Numbered from the stretch's first letter, positions 29,713-38,890 are shown. The stretch: 64,000 nt of DNA from Pseudomonas mosselii (GCF_019823065.1 NZ_CP081966.1:4495501-4559500); one strand, 5' to 3'. The notes: generated by a model not told the origin, from the sequence alone. Translations and numbers: made by a program.

Positions 29713-30129
29713 ATGCGCAAGACCCTGATCGCCCTGATGTTCGCCGCCGCCCTGCCGACCGTGGCCATGGCCATGCCTGACGGCGGCCCGCGCCACGACG
29801 GCCCCCATCATCGCGGTGACGCGCCTTTCGCCCAGCTGGACCTGAGCCGCGACCAGCGCCAGCAGATCGGCAAGCTGATGGGCGAGCAGATGCAGCAGCG
29901 CCGCGACATCACCGAGCGCTACATGGCCAAGCTGCCGGCCGCCGAGCAGAAAGCGATGAAGGACGAACTCAAGGCCAGCCACGACAAGACCGACGGCCAG
30001 ATTCGCGCCCTGCTCAAGCCCGAGCAGCAGAAGAAGTTCGACGAATTGCAGAAGGAACGCGCCGCGCGCAAGGCCGAATGGAAGGAGTTCCAGGCCTGGA
30101 AGGCTGAAAAAGCCGGCAAGGCCCAGTAA
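29713..30129 (+). CDS. Periplasmic Spy/CpxP-like chaperone
   Basis: This 138-residue protein has a signal peptide ending near AMA (MRKTLIALMFAAALPTVAMA), followed by a His/Gly-rich segment (GGPRHDGPHHRGD) that could bind metal ions. The rest is highly charged and helical, with LSRDQRQQIGKLM and LKPEQQKKFDEL, which match the two LTxxQ-type motifs of Spy and CpxP. Such proteins suppress aggregation in the periplasm and CpxP inhibits the CpxA kinase. It lies between the regulator and kinase genes, with its own promoter candidate. Confidence 0.88.
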   Translation: MRKTLIALMFAAALPTVAMAMPDGGPRHDGPHHRGDAPFAQLDLSRDQRQQIGKLMGEQMQQRRDITERYMAKLPAAEQKAMKDELKASHDKTDGQIRALLKPEQQKKFDELQKERAARKAEWKEFQAWKAEKAGKAQ

Positions 30130-30197
30130 GCTGTCAGCCCGATGCCCGGCCCGCGCCCCGCGGGCCGGGCTTTCGCCCTTTCTCGGAGGTGCTCGTC

Positions 30198-31529
30198 TTG
30201 CGTTCACTGTTCTGGCGCATCCTGGCCAGCTTCTGGCTGGCCATCGCCCTGGTCGCCGGGCTGTCGATCCTGCTCGGGCACATGCTCAACCAGGACACCT
30301 GGATCCTCAGCCGCCATCCGGGCCTGAACAACTTGGCCAGTCACTGGGCCCAACACTATGAACAGGACGGCCTGGAGTCGTCACAGCGCTTCCTGGAGCG
30401 ACGCAAGCAGCGCTACAAGATCGACGTGCAGGTGCTCGACGACAGCGGCGATGCCGTGGTGCCCGGTACCTTCCCGCGCCGCGCCGCCGCCTTCGAGGCG
30501 CGCCAGCACAACGACGAGCGCCGCCTGCCCTGGCGCCGCCTGACCGAGGAATACACCAGCCCCACCAGCGGCGAGACCTATCTGCTGATCTACCGCATTC
30601 CCCACCCCGAACTGGCCGCCTGGCACCGCGAGAGCCTGATCTGGCCGCTCAGCGCCCTGGGGATCGCCCTGGTGGTACTGACCCTGTTCAGCCTGCTGGT
30701 CACCCTGTCGATCACCCGACCGCTCAGCCGCCTGCGCGGCGCGGTGCACGACCTTGGACAAACCAGTTACCAGCAGAACAGCCTGGCGCGGCTGGCAGTG
30801 CGCCGCGACGAGTTCGGCGTGCTGGCCAACGATTTCAACAAGATGGGCGCGCGCCTGCAGAGCCTGATCGGCAGCCAGCGCCAGCTGCTGCGCGATGTAT
30901 CCCACGAATTGCGCTCGCCGCTGGCGCGGCTGCGCATCGCCCTGGCCCTGGCCGAACGCGCCGAACCGCAGCAGCGCCAGGCCCTGTGGCCGCGGCTGAC
31001 CCGCGAGTGCGATCGTCTGGAAGACCTGATCAGCGAGATCCTGGTGCTGGCCCGGGTCGATGCCGACCAGGCCCATGCCGAGCCCGTTGACCTCAATGCC
31101 TTGCTGGGCGGCGTGCGCAAGGACGCCCAACTGTCAGCGCCGGAACAGGACGTGCGACTGGAGGCGCAGGCAGGCCTGACCTTGCACGGCTGGCCGACCT
31201 TGATCGAACGGGCGGTGGACAATTTATTGCGCAATGCCCTGCGCTTCAATCCGGCCGGGCAGCCAATCGAGGTGCATGCCCGCCGCGAACAGGATCGCAT
31301 CGTGCTGAGCGTGCGCGATCATGGGCCGGGGGTGGCGGCAGAGCACCTGGCGCAGTTGGGCGAGCCGTTCTTCCGGGCGCCGGGGCAGGAGGCGCCGGGG
31401 CATGGCCTGGGGCTGGCGATTGCGCGCAAGGCGGCTGAGCGCCATGGCGGAAGCCTGGTGCTGGGCAATCATCCGCAGGGTGGGTTCATTGCGACGCTGG
31501 CGCTTCCCTGCAACCTCAGTGCTGGCTGA
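30198..31529 (+). CDS. cpxA: Sensor histidine kinase (CpxA-like)
   Basis: This 443-residue inner-membrane kinase has transmembrane helix 1 near residues 5-25, a periplasmic domain of about 130 residues, helix 2 near 155-180 and a HAMP linker (SITRPLSRLRGAV). The phosphorylated His sits in DVSHELRSPLARL. The ATPase has N box NLLRNALRF, G1 RDHGPGV and G2 GLGLAIARKAAERHGG. I chose a TTG start at 30198, which has GGAGG 8 nt upstream; the in-frame GTG at 30189 lies inside that ribosome binding site. It should phosphorylate the CpxR-like regulator two genes upstream, perhaps held in check by the intervening CpxP-like protein. Confidence 0.88.
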   Translation: MRSLFWRILASFWLAIALVAGLSILLGHMLNQDTWILSRHPGLNNLASHWAQHYEQDGLESSQRFLERRKQRYKIDVQVLDDSGDAVVPGTFPRRAAAFEARQHNDERRLPWRRLTEEYTSPTSGETYLLIYRIPHPELAAWHRESLIWPLSALGIALVVLTLFSLLVTLSITRPLSRLRGAVHDLGQTSYQQNSLARLAVRRDEFGVLANDFNKMGARLQSLIGSQRQLLRDVSHELRSPLARLRIALALAERAEPQQRQALWPRLTRECDRLEDLISEILVLARVDADQAHAEPVDLNALLGGVRKDAQLSAPEQDVRLEAQAGLTLHGWPTLIERAVDNLLRNALRFNPAGQPIEVHARREQDRIVLSVRDHGPGVAAEHLAQLGEPFFRAPGQEAPGHGLGLAIARKAAERHGGSLVLGNHPQGGFIATLALPCNLSAG

Positions 31530-31537
31530 CAAATCGC

Positions 31538-31556
31538 GGGGCCGCAGAGCGGCCCC
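31538..31556. terminator. Hairpin between convergent kinase and nitroreductase genes
   Basis: A perfect 8-bp stem GGGGCCGC / GCGGCCCC with a 3-nt loop lies in the 32-nt gap. It has no T-run, so termination is plausible but not certain. Confidence 0.45.
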
Positions 31557-31561
31557 AATGC

Positions 31562-32119
31562 TCACTCGCCCCAGGCGCTGACGTACCGCGCCGTCTCCAG
31601 GACCGGCGCCGTGCGCGGCTCGCCCATCGGCGTGCCGACATACAGGTAGCCGACCACCTCTTCACTCGCCTCAAGGCCCAAGCCCTCGTGCACATGGGCG
31701 TCGTACGCCATGTCGCCGGTGCGCCACACGGCGCCGATACCCTGGGCGTGGGCGGAAACGAGGATGCCGTGGGCGGCGCAGCCGGCGGCCAGGCGCTGCT
31801 CGATCTTCGGCACCTTGAAATGATCCTGCAAGCGGGCGATCACCACGATCAGCAACGGCGCCCGCAGCGGCATCGCCCGGGCCTTGTCCAGCGCGGCCGG
31901 AGTGGCATCGCCCTTGGCCTGCACCGCCTCGGCGAACAGCTCGCCGAGCTTCTCGCGGCCCTGCCCCTCGATAGTCAGGAAGCGCCAGGGACGCAACTGG
32001 CCATGGTCCGGCGCACGTAGCGCGGCCTGGAACAGGGCCTCGCGCTGGGCGGCATTGGGCGCCGGTTCAGTCAGGCGTGGCACGGAAACACGGTTGAGCA
32101 ATGCGTCGAGAGCCTCCAC
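31562..32119 (-). CDS. ydjA: Nitroreductase family protein (YdjA-like)
   Basis: This 185-residue FMN- and NAD(P)H-dependent oxidoreductase has the minimal nitroreductase fold of YdjA. Visible hallmarks are RAPDHGQLRPWRFLTIEG near residues 35-52 and the IGAVWRTGDMAYD segment. The family forms FMN-binding dimers and reduces nitro compounds or quinones; the natural substrate is unknown. It is a single gene convergent with the sensor kinase and divergent from trkH. Confidence 0.9.
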   Translation of the reverse strand: MEALDALLNRVSVPRLTEPAPNAAQREALFQAALRAPDHGQLRPWRFLTIEGQGREKLGELFAEAVQAKGDATPAALDKARAMPLRAPLLIVVIARLQDHFKVPKIEQRLAAGCAAHGILVSAHAQGIGAVWRTGDMAYDAHVHEGLGLEASEEVVGYLYVGTPMGEPRTAPVLETARYVSAWGE

Positions 32120-32300
32120 GGGCTACCCTCCTGGCAGATTGGAAGTGCGGCCATTCTGCACCATAGCGCCGCCCTTGTGGGAGCGGGATTGCCCTGTCGC
32201 AGGAGCAGCAGCGCTTCCACGACACGCTCAATCGTACGTTTACATCACCTCCCCCACAGGTAGAATGACGCCCTTTCCGTAGCGAGTCAGAGCAGATCAC

Positions 32301-33755
32301 ATGGCGTTGCCGACCTTAAGGATCATTGGTTTCATCATCGGCATCTTCCTGATCACCCTGGCAGTGAGCATGGTGGTGCCCATGGCGACCCTGGTGGTCT
32401 TCGAGCGCACCGGCGACATGCCGTCGTTCCTCTGGTCGAGCCTGATCACCTTCCTCGCCGGGCTCGGCCTGGTCATCCCCGGCCGCCCCGAGCACGTGCA
32501 CCTGCGTCCCCGCGACATGTACCTGCTGACCGTCAGCAGCTGGCTGGTGGTCTGCGTGTTCGCCGCCCTGCCGTTCCTGCTGACGCAACACATCAGCTAC
32601 ACCGACGCCTTCTTCGAAAGCATGTCTGGCATCACCGCCACCGGCGCCACCGTGCTCAGCGGCCTGGACACCATGTCGCCGGGTATCCTGATGTGGCGCT
32701 CGATGCTGCACTGGCTGGGCGGCATCGGCTTCATCGGCATGGCGGTGGCGATCCTGCCGCTGCTGCGCATCGGTGGCATGCGCCTGTTCCAGACCGAGTC
32801 CTCGGACCGTTCGGAAAAGGTCATGCCGCGCTCGCACATGGTCGCCAAGTCGATCGTCGCGGTGTATGTCGGCATCACCGTGCTCGGCAGCCTGGCGTTC
32901 TGGTGGGCGGGGATGAGCCCATTCGACGCGATCAACCACGCCATGTCGGCGATCTCCACCGGCGGGTTCTCCACCTCCGACCAGTCCCTGGCCAAATGGG
33001 ACATCCCTGCGGTGCACTGGGTCGCGGTGGTGGTGATGATTCTCGGCAGCGTGCCGTTCACCCTGTACGTGGCCACCCTGCGCGGCCACCGCAAGGCACT
33101 GATCAAGGACCAGCAGGTGCAGGGCCTGCTGGCCATGCTGGTGGCCACCTGGCTGGTGCTCGGCACCTGGTACTGGGCCACCACCGACCTGCACTGGCTC
33201 GACGCCCTGCGTCACGTGGCGCTGAACGTCACCTCGGTGGTCACCACCACCGGCTTCGCCCTGGGCGACTACAGCATGTGGGGCAACTTCTCGCTGATGC
33301 TGTTCTTCTACCTGGGCTTCGTCGGCGGTTGCTCGGGCTCCACCGCCGGCGGCATCAAGATCTTCCGCTTCCAGGTCGCCTACATCCTGCTCAAGGCCAA
33401 CCTCAACCAGCTGATCCACCCGCGGGCGGTGATCAAGCAGAAGTACAATGGCCATCGCCTCGACGAAGAGATCGTGCGTTCGATCCTGACCTTCTCGTTC
33501 TTCTTCGCCATCACCATCTGCATCATCGCCCTGCTGCTGTCACTGCTGGGCGTGGACTGGATGACCGCGCTGACCGGCGCCGCCGGCACGGTGTCGGGTG
33601 TAGGCCCCGGGTTGGGCGAGGTGATCGGCCCGGCCGGCAACTACGCCAGCCTGCCGGACGCGGCCAAGTGGATCCTCTCCGGCGGCATGCTGCTGGGCCG
33701 CCTGGAGATCATCACGGTGCTGGTGTTGTGCATGCCGGCGTTCTGGCGTCACTGA
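32301..33755 (+). CDS. trkH: Potassium uptake channel TrkH
   Basis: This 484-residue inner-membrane subunit of the Trk potassium uptake system has four repeats of the helix-pore-helix unit of the SKT family. Selectivity filter segments are seen as SGITATGATVLSG, STGGFSTSD, TTTGFALGDY and VSGVGPGLGEV. TrkH works with the NAD-binding TrkA, not encoded here. Its 3' end overlaps the convergent AraC-type gene by 44 bp. A run of basic and Gly-rich residues follows the third filter (GGCSGSTAGGIKIFRFQ), as in TrkH. Confidence 0.95.
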   Translation: MALPTLRIIGFIIGIFLITLAVSMVVPMATLVVFERTGDMPSFLWSSLITFLAGLGLVIPGRPEHVHLRPRDMYLLTVSSWLVVCVFAALPFLLTQHISYTDAFFESMSGITATGATVLSGLDTMSPGILMWRSMLHWLGGIGFIGMAVAILPLLRIGGMRLFQTESSDRSEKVMPRSHMVAKSIVAVYVGITVLGSLAFWWAGMSPFDAINHAMSAISTGGFSTSDQSLAKWDIPAVHWVAVVVMILGSVPFTLYVATLRGHRKALIKDQQVQGLLAMLVATWLVLGTWYWATTDLHWLDALRHVALNVTSVVTTTGFALGDYSMWGNFSLMLFFYLGFVGGCSGSTAGGIKIFRFQVAYILLKANLNQLIHPRAVIKQKYNGHRLDEEIVRSILTFSFFFAITICIIALLLSLLGVDWMTALTGAAGTVSGVGPGLGEVIGPAGNYASLPDAAKWILSGGMLLGRLEIITVLVLCMPAFWRH

Positions 33756-34758
33756 CCGACAACCGCGTGCGGTACTCGCTCGGGGTGGTGTCGAACCAGC
33801 GGCGGAACGCCCGGTAGAAGTTGCTCGGATCGGCGAAACCCAGCAGGTAGGCGGTCTCCAGCAAGGTGGTGCCGGGCTGGGCCAGGTACTGCTCGGCCAG
33901 TTCGCGGCGGGTGTCGTCGAGCAGGGTCTGGAAGCTGGTGCCCTCGTCCTGCAGACGTCTTTGCAAGGTGCGCTGCGACAGGTGCAGGGCCTGGGCCACG
34001 GTCTCGCGCTTGGGCTCGCCCTGGGGCAGGATGCGGCACAGCACCTGGCGCACGCGGTGGGTCACGCGGCTTTCCGAGAAGCGCGCCAGGTATTCCCCGG
34101 CAAAGCGATCATGCAGCACCGCCATCGCCTCGTTGGCGGTCGGCAGCGGCGCCTCCATGTCGGCACGCTCGAGCACCAGCGCGTCATGGGGCGCGCCAAA
34201 CACCAGCGGTGCATGGAACGCCACCTTGTACGGCTCGACATTCTTCGGCTGGCCGCCCTGGATCAGCACCCGCCGCGGCTGGATCGGCCGCCCGCTGAGC
34301 CAGGTGCACAGGGCCAGGGCACAGGCCAGGGAGGCCTCGGCGCTGTGCCGGGTCGGTGGCAGGTGATCGCCATGCACGGTCAGCACCAGGGCGTAGCCGT
34401 CCGGCTCGAGGCGAAAGCTCAGGTCCGAGCTCTCGGCGATGATCCGCTGGTAGCGCACCAGGCGCTCGAAACCCTCGGCCAGGGTGCGGCTGGACATCAG
34501 CGCATAACCCACCACATGGAACGAGGCCGGTCGCACCACCCGGGCCATGTTCAGGCCGATGGCCTCATTGCCCGACAACTCGACCGCCAGCTGCCACAGC
34601 CGGGTCATCGAATCCTGGGTGAATCGCGCATCGGGGTCGTCGAGGGCGGAAAAGTCGAGCCCTAGTTGCTTGAACATGGCCGGACAATCGAGCCCTTCCA
34701 GCTCGAGTGCCTTGACGATCCCTGATGCCCAGCTGGCTGACGTGGTTCTCTCACTCAT
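33712..34758 (-). CDS. AraC-family regulator (OruR-like, arabinose-binding-type N-terminus)
   Basis: This 348-residue regulator has an N-terminal ligand-binding domain of the arabinose-binding (PF12625) type (about residues 20-205) and a C-terminal pair of AraC helix-turn-helix motifs (VAQALHLSQRTLQRRLQDEG and TTLLETAYLLGFADPSNFYR). It resembles the OruR/ArgR-like group of Pseudomonas, whose targets are amino acid and lipid degradation genes. The ligand is unknown. It runs convergent to trkH with 44 bp of overlap, so one C-terminus is encoded opposite the other. Confidence 0.85.
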   Translation of the reverse strand: MSERTTSASWASGIVKALELEGLDCPAMFKQLGLDFSALDDPDARFTQDSMTRLWQLAVELSGNEAIGLNMARVVRPASFHVVGYALMSSRTLAEGFERLVRYQRIIAESSDLSFRLEPDGYALVLTVHGDHLPPTRHSAEASLACALALCTWLSGRPIQPRRVLIQGGQPKNVEPYKVAFHAPLVFGAPHDALVLERADMEAPLPTANEAMAVLHDRFAGEYLARFSESRVTHRVRQVLCRILPQGEPKRETVAQALHLSQRTLQRRLQDEGTSFQTLLDDTRRELAEQYLAQPGTTLLETAYLLGFADPSNFYRAFRRWFDTTPSEYRTRLSVSDARTPACTTPAP

Positions 34759-34912
34759 GACAGGCTCTTGTGCTGACCGCTCCTGCGGTGAACCGAAAGG
34801 ATACTCAATTGGCGCCTATTGTCACTGGCCACTGCCCCCAATGACTCTAGACTCGATTCAGGCTCCACGCCGTGTATCCTGTAAGCACGACCCGCAGATC
34901 CGGAAACCCGCC

Positions 34913-35224
34913 ATGACCCGCACAGCGCAGTTCCGCAGTTTTGCCGAGTTCTATCCCTACTACCTGGGCGAGCACAGCAACGCCACCTGCCGTCGCCTGC
35001 ACTTCGTCGGCACCAGCCTGGTGATCGCCCTGCTCGCCTACAGCATCGGCAGCGGCCAGTGGCTGTTGCTGCTGACCGTGCCGCTGGCCGGCTACGGCTT
35101 CGCCTGGGCCGGGCATTTCTTCTTCGAGAAGAACCGGCCGGCCACCTTCACCCATCCCTGGTATAGCCTGGTCGGCGACTTCGCCATGTTCCGCGACATC
35201 CTGCTGGGCCGGCTCAGCCTCTGA
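34913..35224 (+). CDS. DUF962 family membrane protein
   Basis: This 103-residue protein has two or three hydrophobic helices. It shows the family pattern FAEFYPYYLGEHSNATCRRLHFVGTS (quoted in part: YPYYLGEHSNATCRRLH) and GHFFFEKNRPATFTHP, with conserved His residues. A yeast relative (Mpo1) is an iron-dependent 2-hydroxy fatty acid dioxygenase, which suggests a lipid oxidation role, but this short bacterial form has not been tied to it here. I chose the ATG at 34913 because a longer upstream frame is not conserved in kind. It is followed by the HD-domain gene on the same strand. Confidence 0.85.
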   Translation: MTRTAQFRSFAEFYPYYLGEHSNATCRRLHFVGTSLVIALLAYSIGSGQWLLLLTVPLAGYGFAWAGHFFFEKNRPATFTHPWYSLVGDFAMFRDILLGRLSL

Positions 35225-35326
35225 ATCGGCCCGCAAGGCCAGGTTCGCGTCCCGGCCGGCCACTGCCAAAGCCCGCGCCCTGGCCAACACTGCCAGGCAT
35301 GCCCCCGACACGAGTGGCCCGCGGCG

Positions 35327-35911
35327 ATGAACAAGCAAGCGAATTTCAGCCACATGCGCGACGGCACCGCCCAGGACTGGGCAATCATTGCCGACGACTT
35401 TCGCGCCTATGCCCAGCAGTTGCCCCAGCGCATCCTCGCCCACCTGCGCCTGCTCGATGGCGACTTCGGCGGTTTTCCCATCGATCGCCTGAGCCACTCG
35501 CTGCAGACCGCCACCCGCGCCTACCGTGACGGCCGCGACGAGGAGTACGTGGTCTGCGCCCTGCTGCATGACATTGGCGACACCCTCGGCAGCTACAATC
35601 ACCCGGATATCGCCGCAGCGATTCTCAAGCCCTTTGTCAGCGCCGAGAACCTGTGGATGGTCGAGAAGCACGGGATCTTCCAGGGCTACTATTTCTTTCA
35701 CCACCTAGGCATGGATCGCCACCTGCGCGAGCAGTTCAGCGATCACCCGCAATACCAACGGACCATCGAGTTCTGCGCGCGCTACGACGCGGCGGCATTC
35801 GACCCCGAGTACCCGAGCCTGCCGCTGTCGTTCTTCGAGCCGATGATGGAGCGGCTGTTCGCCCGGCCCAGGCAGTCGATCTACAAGACAGCCCTGAAAG
35901 CGTCGGCCTGA
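35327..35911 (+). CDS. HD-domain protein (PhnZ/MIOX-like)
   Basis: This 194-residue protein has the metal-binding HD motif in VVCALLHDIGDTLGSYNHPD, with a preceding His in RLSHSLQTATRA and a later HH in YYFFHHLGMDRH. The spacing resembles the mixed-valent diiron oxygenase branch of the HD superfamily (PhnZ, MIOX) as well as hydrolases of COG4341 type. Its substrate is unknown. The gene follows DUF962 by about 100 nt, and both families may be iron enzymes acting on lipid or phosphonate substrates. Metal and reaction are inferred. Confidence 0.7.
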   Translation: MNKQANFSHMRDGTAQDWAIIADDFRAYAQQLPQRILAHLRLLDGDFGGFPIDRLSHSLQTATRAYRDGRDEEYVVCALLHDIGDTLGSYNHPDIAAAILKPFVSAENLWMVEKHGIFQGYYFFHHLGMDRHLREQFSDHPQYQRTIEFCARYDAAAFDPEYPSLPLSFFEPMMERLFARPRQSIYKTALKASA

Positions 35912-35927
35912 CCGGCAGGGACGGCGA

Positions 35928-36743
35928 TCAAGCCGGTTCACCAAGCTCCGCCAGGCGCGACGCGGCTTCCCGCGCCTGCGCCTCGGCGAACCGGTACAGC
36001 TCGATCCGCCCGTCCCAGTGCTCGATCAGCGCCGTGCACGACTCCACCCAATCACCGCAGTTGAGGTACTCCACCTCGCCCACCCGACGAATCTCGGCAT
36101 GGTGGATATGCCCGCACACCACGCCCTGGAAGCCACGCCGGGTGCACTCGTGGGCGATGGCGTCTTCAAAATCGCTGATGAAGTTCACCGCCCCCTTGAC
36201 CTTGTGCTTGAGGTACGCCGACAACGACCAATAACCGTAGCCATAACGGGCGCGCCAGTGGTTGAGCCAGCGGTTGAGCACCAGGGTGAATTCGTAGGCC
36301 CGGTCGCCGAGAAACGCCAGCCAGCGGTGGTAGCGGGTGATCACGTCGAACTGGTCGCCGTGGATCACCAACAGCCGCCGGCCATCGACGGTGAGGTGCT
36401 CGGCCTCGTCCACCAGCTGGATATTGCCCAGGATCAGTTTCGAGTAGCGGCGCAGGAACTCGTCATGGTTACCGGTGACGTAGATCACTTCGGTACCGCG
36501 CTTGCTCAGGGTCAGCAGGCGGCGGATGACGTTGGTGTGAGCCTGGGGCCAGTAGATGCCGCCGCGCAGTTTCCAGCCGTCGATGATATCGCCGACCAGG
36601 TAGATGCGCTCGGCCTGGTAGCCCTTGAGAAAATGCGCGAGGTGTTCGGCCTGGCAATCCCGGGTGCCCAGGTGCACATCGGAAATCCACAGGGTGCGGA
36701 CACGCAGCTTGCGTGACGGGCGAAGGGGTTCGGCGTGGGTCAT
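35928..36743 (-). CDS. LpxH-like metallophosphoesterase
   Basis: This 271-residue calcineurin-type phosphoesterase shows the signature DVHLGTRDCQAEH, then GDIIDGWKLRGG, GNHDEFLRRY and GHIHHAEIR. It resembles the UDP-2,3-diacylglucosamine hydrolase family that acts in lipid A synthesis, but its DxHLGT-type motif and longer chain point to the paralogous LpxH2-type group, not the canonical LpxH. I chose the ATG at 36743, with GGAG about 10 nt upstream, giving MTHAEPLRPSRKLRVRTLWI. It is divergent from an AraC gene and convergent with the HD gene, ending 17 nt from it. Confidence 0.8.
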   Translation of the reverse strand: MTHAEPLRPSRKLRVRTLWISDVHLGTRDCQAEHLAHFLKGYQAERIYLVGDIIDGWKLRGGIYWPQAHTNVIRRLLTLSKRGTEVIYVTGNHDEFLRRYSKLILGNIQLVDEAEHLTVDGRRLLVIHGDQFDVITRYHRWLAFLGDRAYEFTLVLNRWLNHWRARYGYGYWSLSAYLKHKVKGAVNFISDFEDAIAHECTRRGFQGVVCGHIHHAEIRRVGEVEYLNCGDWVESCTALIEHWDGRIELYRFAEAQAREAASRLAELGEPA

Positions 36744-36867
36744 GGGCAGGCTCCGGCGCTGTTTGCTGGAGACTGGCAGGCACCGGTGACAGATTGGTGG
36801 CAGGTGCATGACCATCCTGCGTCCGCCTTGAGGTGTACACTCTTCACCTGCTTCGTGAGGACTCACC

Positions 36868-37662
36868 ATGACCGCCGCCCCCCTGCTTTCGCTGCGCCAT
36901 TATCGCCACGACCTGATCGCCCACAGCCACGACCACTCGCAACTGGTGTTCGGCCTGGGCGGACGCCTGGATTTCGAGGTGGATGGCCGCGGCGGCAGGG
37001 TCGGTCGCCAGGACCTGATGGTGGTGCCTGCCGGTGCCCACCACACCTGCGGCAGCCCCGAGGGTAGCCACTGCCTGGTGCTGGACGTGCCAGGCGGGCA
37101 CTGGCTTGGCGAGCACCTGGGCGAGCACGCCGACAACAGCCGCCGCCTGCTCGACCGCCCCGGCCCCCTGGGCCTGGACAGCCGCCAGCAGCAGTTGGTG
37201 GACTGGCTGGCGGCAAGCCCGGTGGACGACCCGCTGATTGCCCGCCAAGGCGCGGTGCTGTTGCTGGCCAGCCTCAACCCGCAGGTCGGTGCCCCGGTAC
37301 TGGCCAGCAGGCGCCTGCCCTATGCCGCCTTCGACCGGCATATCGAGCAGCACGCCGCCTATCCATTGCAGGTCGCCGATCTGGCGCGGCTGGCCGGGCT
37401 TTCCAGCGCGCGACTGCATGCGCGTTTTGCCAGCGAGCGCGGTATGACGCCGATGGACTATATCCGTGAGCGGCGGTTGGCGATGGCCCGGCGACTGTTG
37501 CGTGAAACGCTGTTGCCGGTGGGCGAGGTCGCGGCGCGGGTGGGGTATGGCTCGCAGAGTGCCTTCAGCGCGGCGGTGATGCGGGCGTTCGGCTGCACGC
37601 CGCTGGCGTTGCGGCGCGAGTCTGGCGACAACGGGCGCGAGGTGGGCGACAGACACAGCTAG
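36868..37662 (+). CDS. AraC-family regulator with cupin sensor
   Basis: This 264-residue regulator has an N-terminal cupin domain (HSHDHSQLVFGLGG and HTCGSPEGSH, His-rich, possibly metal-binding) and a C-terminal AraC HTH pair (residues 165-255). The second HTH reads PVGEVAARVGYGSQSAFSAA. It sits 58 nt upstream of an EamA transporter gene on the same strand, so it may control that transporter. The ligand is unknown. Confidence 0.88.
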   Translation: MTAAPLLSLRHYRHDLIAHSHDHSQLVFGLGGRLDFEVDGRGGRVGRQDLMVVPAGAHHTCGSPEGSHCLVLDVPGGHWLGEHLGEHADNSRRLLDRPGPLGLDSRQQQLVDWLAASPVDDPLIARQGAVLLLASLNPQVGAPVLASRRLPYAAFDRHIEQHAAYPLQVADLARLAGLSSARLHARFASERGMTPMDYIRERRLAMARRLLRETLLPVGEVAARVGYGSQSAFSAAVMRAFGCTPLALRRESGDNGREVGDRHS

Positions 37663-37720
37663 ACCGGGCTCTTACACTGAGCGCCAGGATCTTCTCTCCC
37701 TGCGAATGCAAAGGACCACC

Positions 37721-38608
37721 ATGAACCACCGCACCGCCCTCGGCGCCCTGCATATCGGCGCGCTGTTCTTCGGCCTGACCGGCGTCTTCGGCAAGCTGGC
37801 CGCCAGCGCCAGCCCCTCGATCATCGTCTTCGGCCGCGCCCTGTTCGCGGTGCTGGCCCTGACCCTGTTCGCCGGCCTGGCGCGCCAGGCCTGGCAGCCG
37901 CTGCGCGGCCAGGACCTGCGCCGCCTGCTACTGGGCGGCGCGCTGCTGGCCGGGCACTGGGTGAGCTTCTTCATCGCGGTCAAGGTCGGCGGCGTGGCCA
38001 TCGCCACTCTCGGTTTCGCCAGCTTCCCGGCCTTCACCGTGATCCTTGAGGGCCTGCTGTTCCGTGAACGCATCCGCCGCAACGAAGCGCTGCTGGTGCT
38101 GCTGGTGAGCATTGGCCTGGTGCTGGTCACCCCGGCCTTCGACCTGGCCAGCGAAGCCACCGGCGGGCTGCTCTGGGCGCTGCTCTCGGGCCTGCTGTTC
38201 TCGCTGCTGTCGCTGACCAACCGCGCCGGTTCCGGGCGCCTGCCCGCCGTGCAGGCAGCGCTGTGGCAGAACCTGGTGGTGAGCCTGTGCCTGCTGCCGT
38301 TCGCCGCGCCCGGCCTGGACGCGGTGACGCCGCTGGACTGGCTGTGGATCGCCCTGCTCGGCGTTTTCTGCACCGGCGTCGCCCACAGCCTGTTCGTCGC
38401 CAGCTTGGCGGTGATCAAGGCGCGCACAGCCGCGGTAGTGTTCGGCATGGAGCCGGTGTACGGCATCGCCGTGGCCTGGGTGGTGTTCGCCGAACAGCCG
38501 ACCCTGCGCATGCTCGCCGGCGGCGCCTTGATCATCTTCGCCATCGTGCTGTCCAGCCGCCTGGCCGCCGAGCAACCCGCCCGCCAGCCACAGCCCGAAA
38601 GCGCCTGA
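37721..38608 (+). CDS. EamA-family drug/metabolite transporter
   Basis: This 295-residue inner-membrane protein has ten hydrophobic helices, made of two EamA repeats (first around residues 5-130, second around 145-280). The segment FASFPAFTVILEGLLFRER and the mirror GMEPVYGIAVAWVVFAEQP mark the two halves. Substrate is unknown; relatives export amino acids or drugs. I chose the ATG at 37721 with AAAGGA upstream over an ATG five codons earlier. Its stop codon abuts that of the convergent SelW-like gene. Confidence 0.87.
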   Translation: MNHRTALGALHIGALFFGLTGVFGKLAASASPSIIVFGRALFAVLALTLFAGLARQAWQPLRGQDLRRLLLGGALLAGHWVSFFIAVKVGGVAIATLGFASFPAFTVILEGLLFRERIRRNEALLVLLVSIGLVLVTPAFDLASEATGGLLWALLSGLLFSLLSLTNRAGSGRLPAVQAALWQNLVVSLCLLPFAAPGLDAVTPLDWLWIALLGVFCTGVAHSLFVASLAVIKARTAAVVFGMEPVYGIAVAWVVFAEQPTLRMLAGGALIIFAIVLSSRLAAEQPARQPQPESA

Positions 38609-38890
38609 TCAGCGATCGTTGTGGCCCAGGTCGCGCTGCGGATCGATCTGGTCGCGCACCCGCTGCTTGAGCACCTTGGCCTCGGGGAAGCCGCCGTCGG
38701 CCTTGCGTTCCCAGATCTGCACGCCGTCGCAGGTGATGCGGAACACCCCGCCGGTTCCAGGCTCCAGCGCCACCCGGCCGAGGTCGTCGGCAAAGGTGCT
38801 GAGCAGTTCCTGGGCCAGCCAGGCGGCGCGCAGCAGCCACTGGCACTGGGTGCAATAGGTAATGACGATTTGTGGCTTGCTGTCTGCCAT
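38609..38890 (-). CDS. SelW/Rdx-family redox protein
   Basis: This 93-residue thioredoxin-like protein of the Rdx/SelW family has the CxxC motif CTQC in ITYCTQCQWLLRA and then the GVFRITCDGVQIWERK segment typical of the family, where the CxxU of animal SelW is replaced by CxxC. The likely role is thiol redox; no partner is known. It ends where the convergent EamA gene ends, with no gap. It is a stand-alone gene, divergent from plpD. Confidence 0.9.
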   Translation of the reverse strand: MADSKPQIVITYCTQCQWLLRAAWLAQELLSTFADDLGRVALEPGTGGVFRITCDGVQIWERKADGGFPEAKVLKQRVRDQIDPQRDLGHNDR

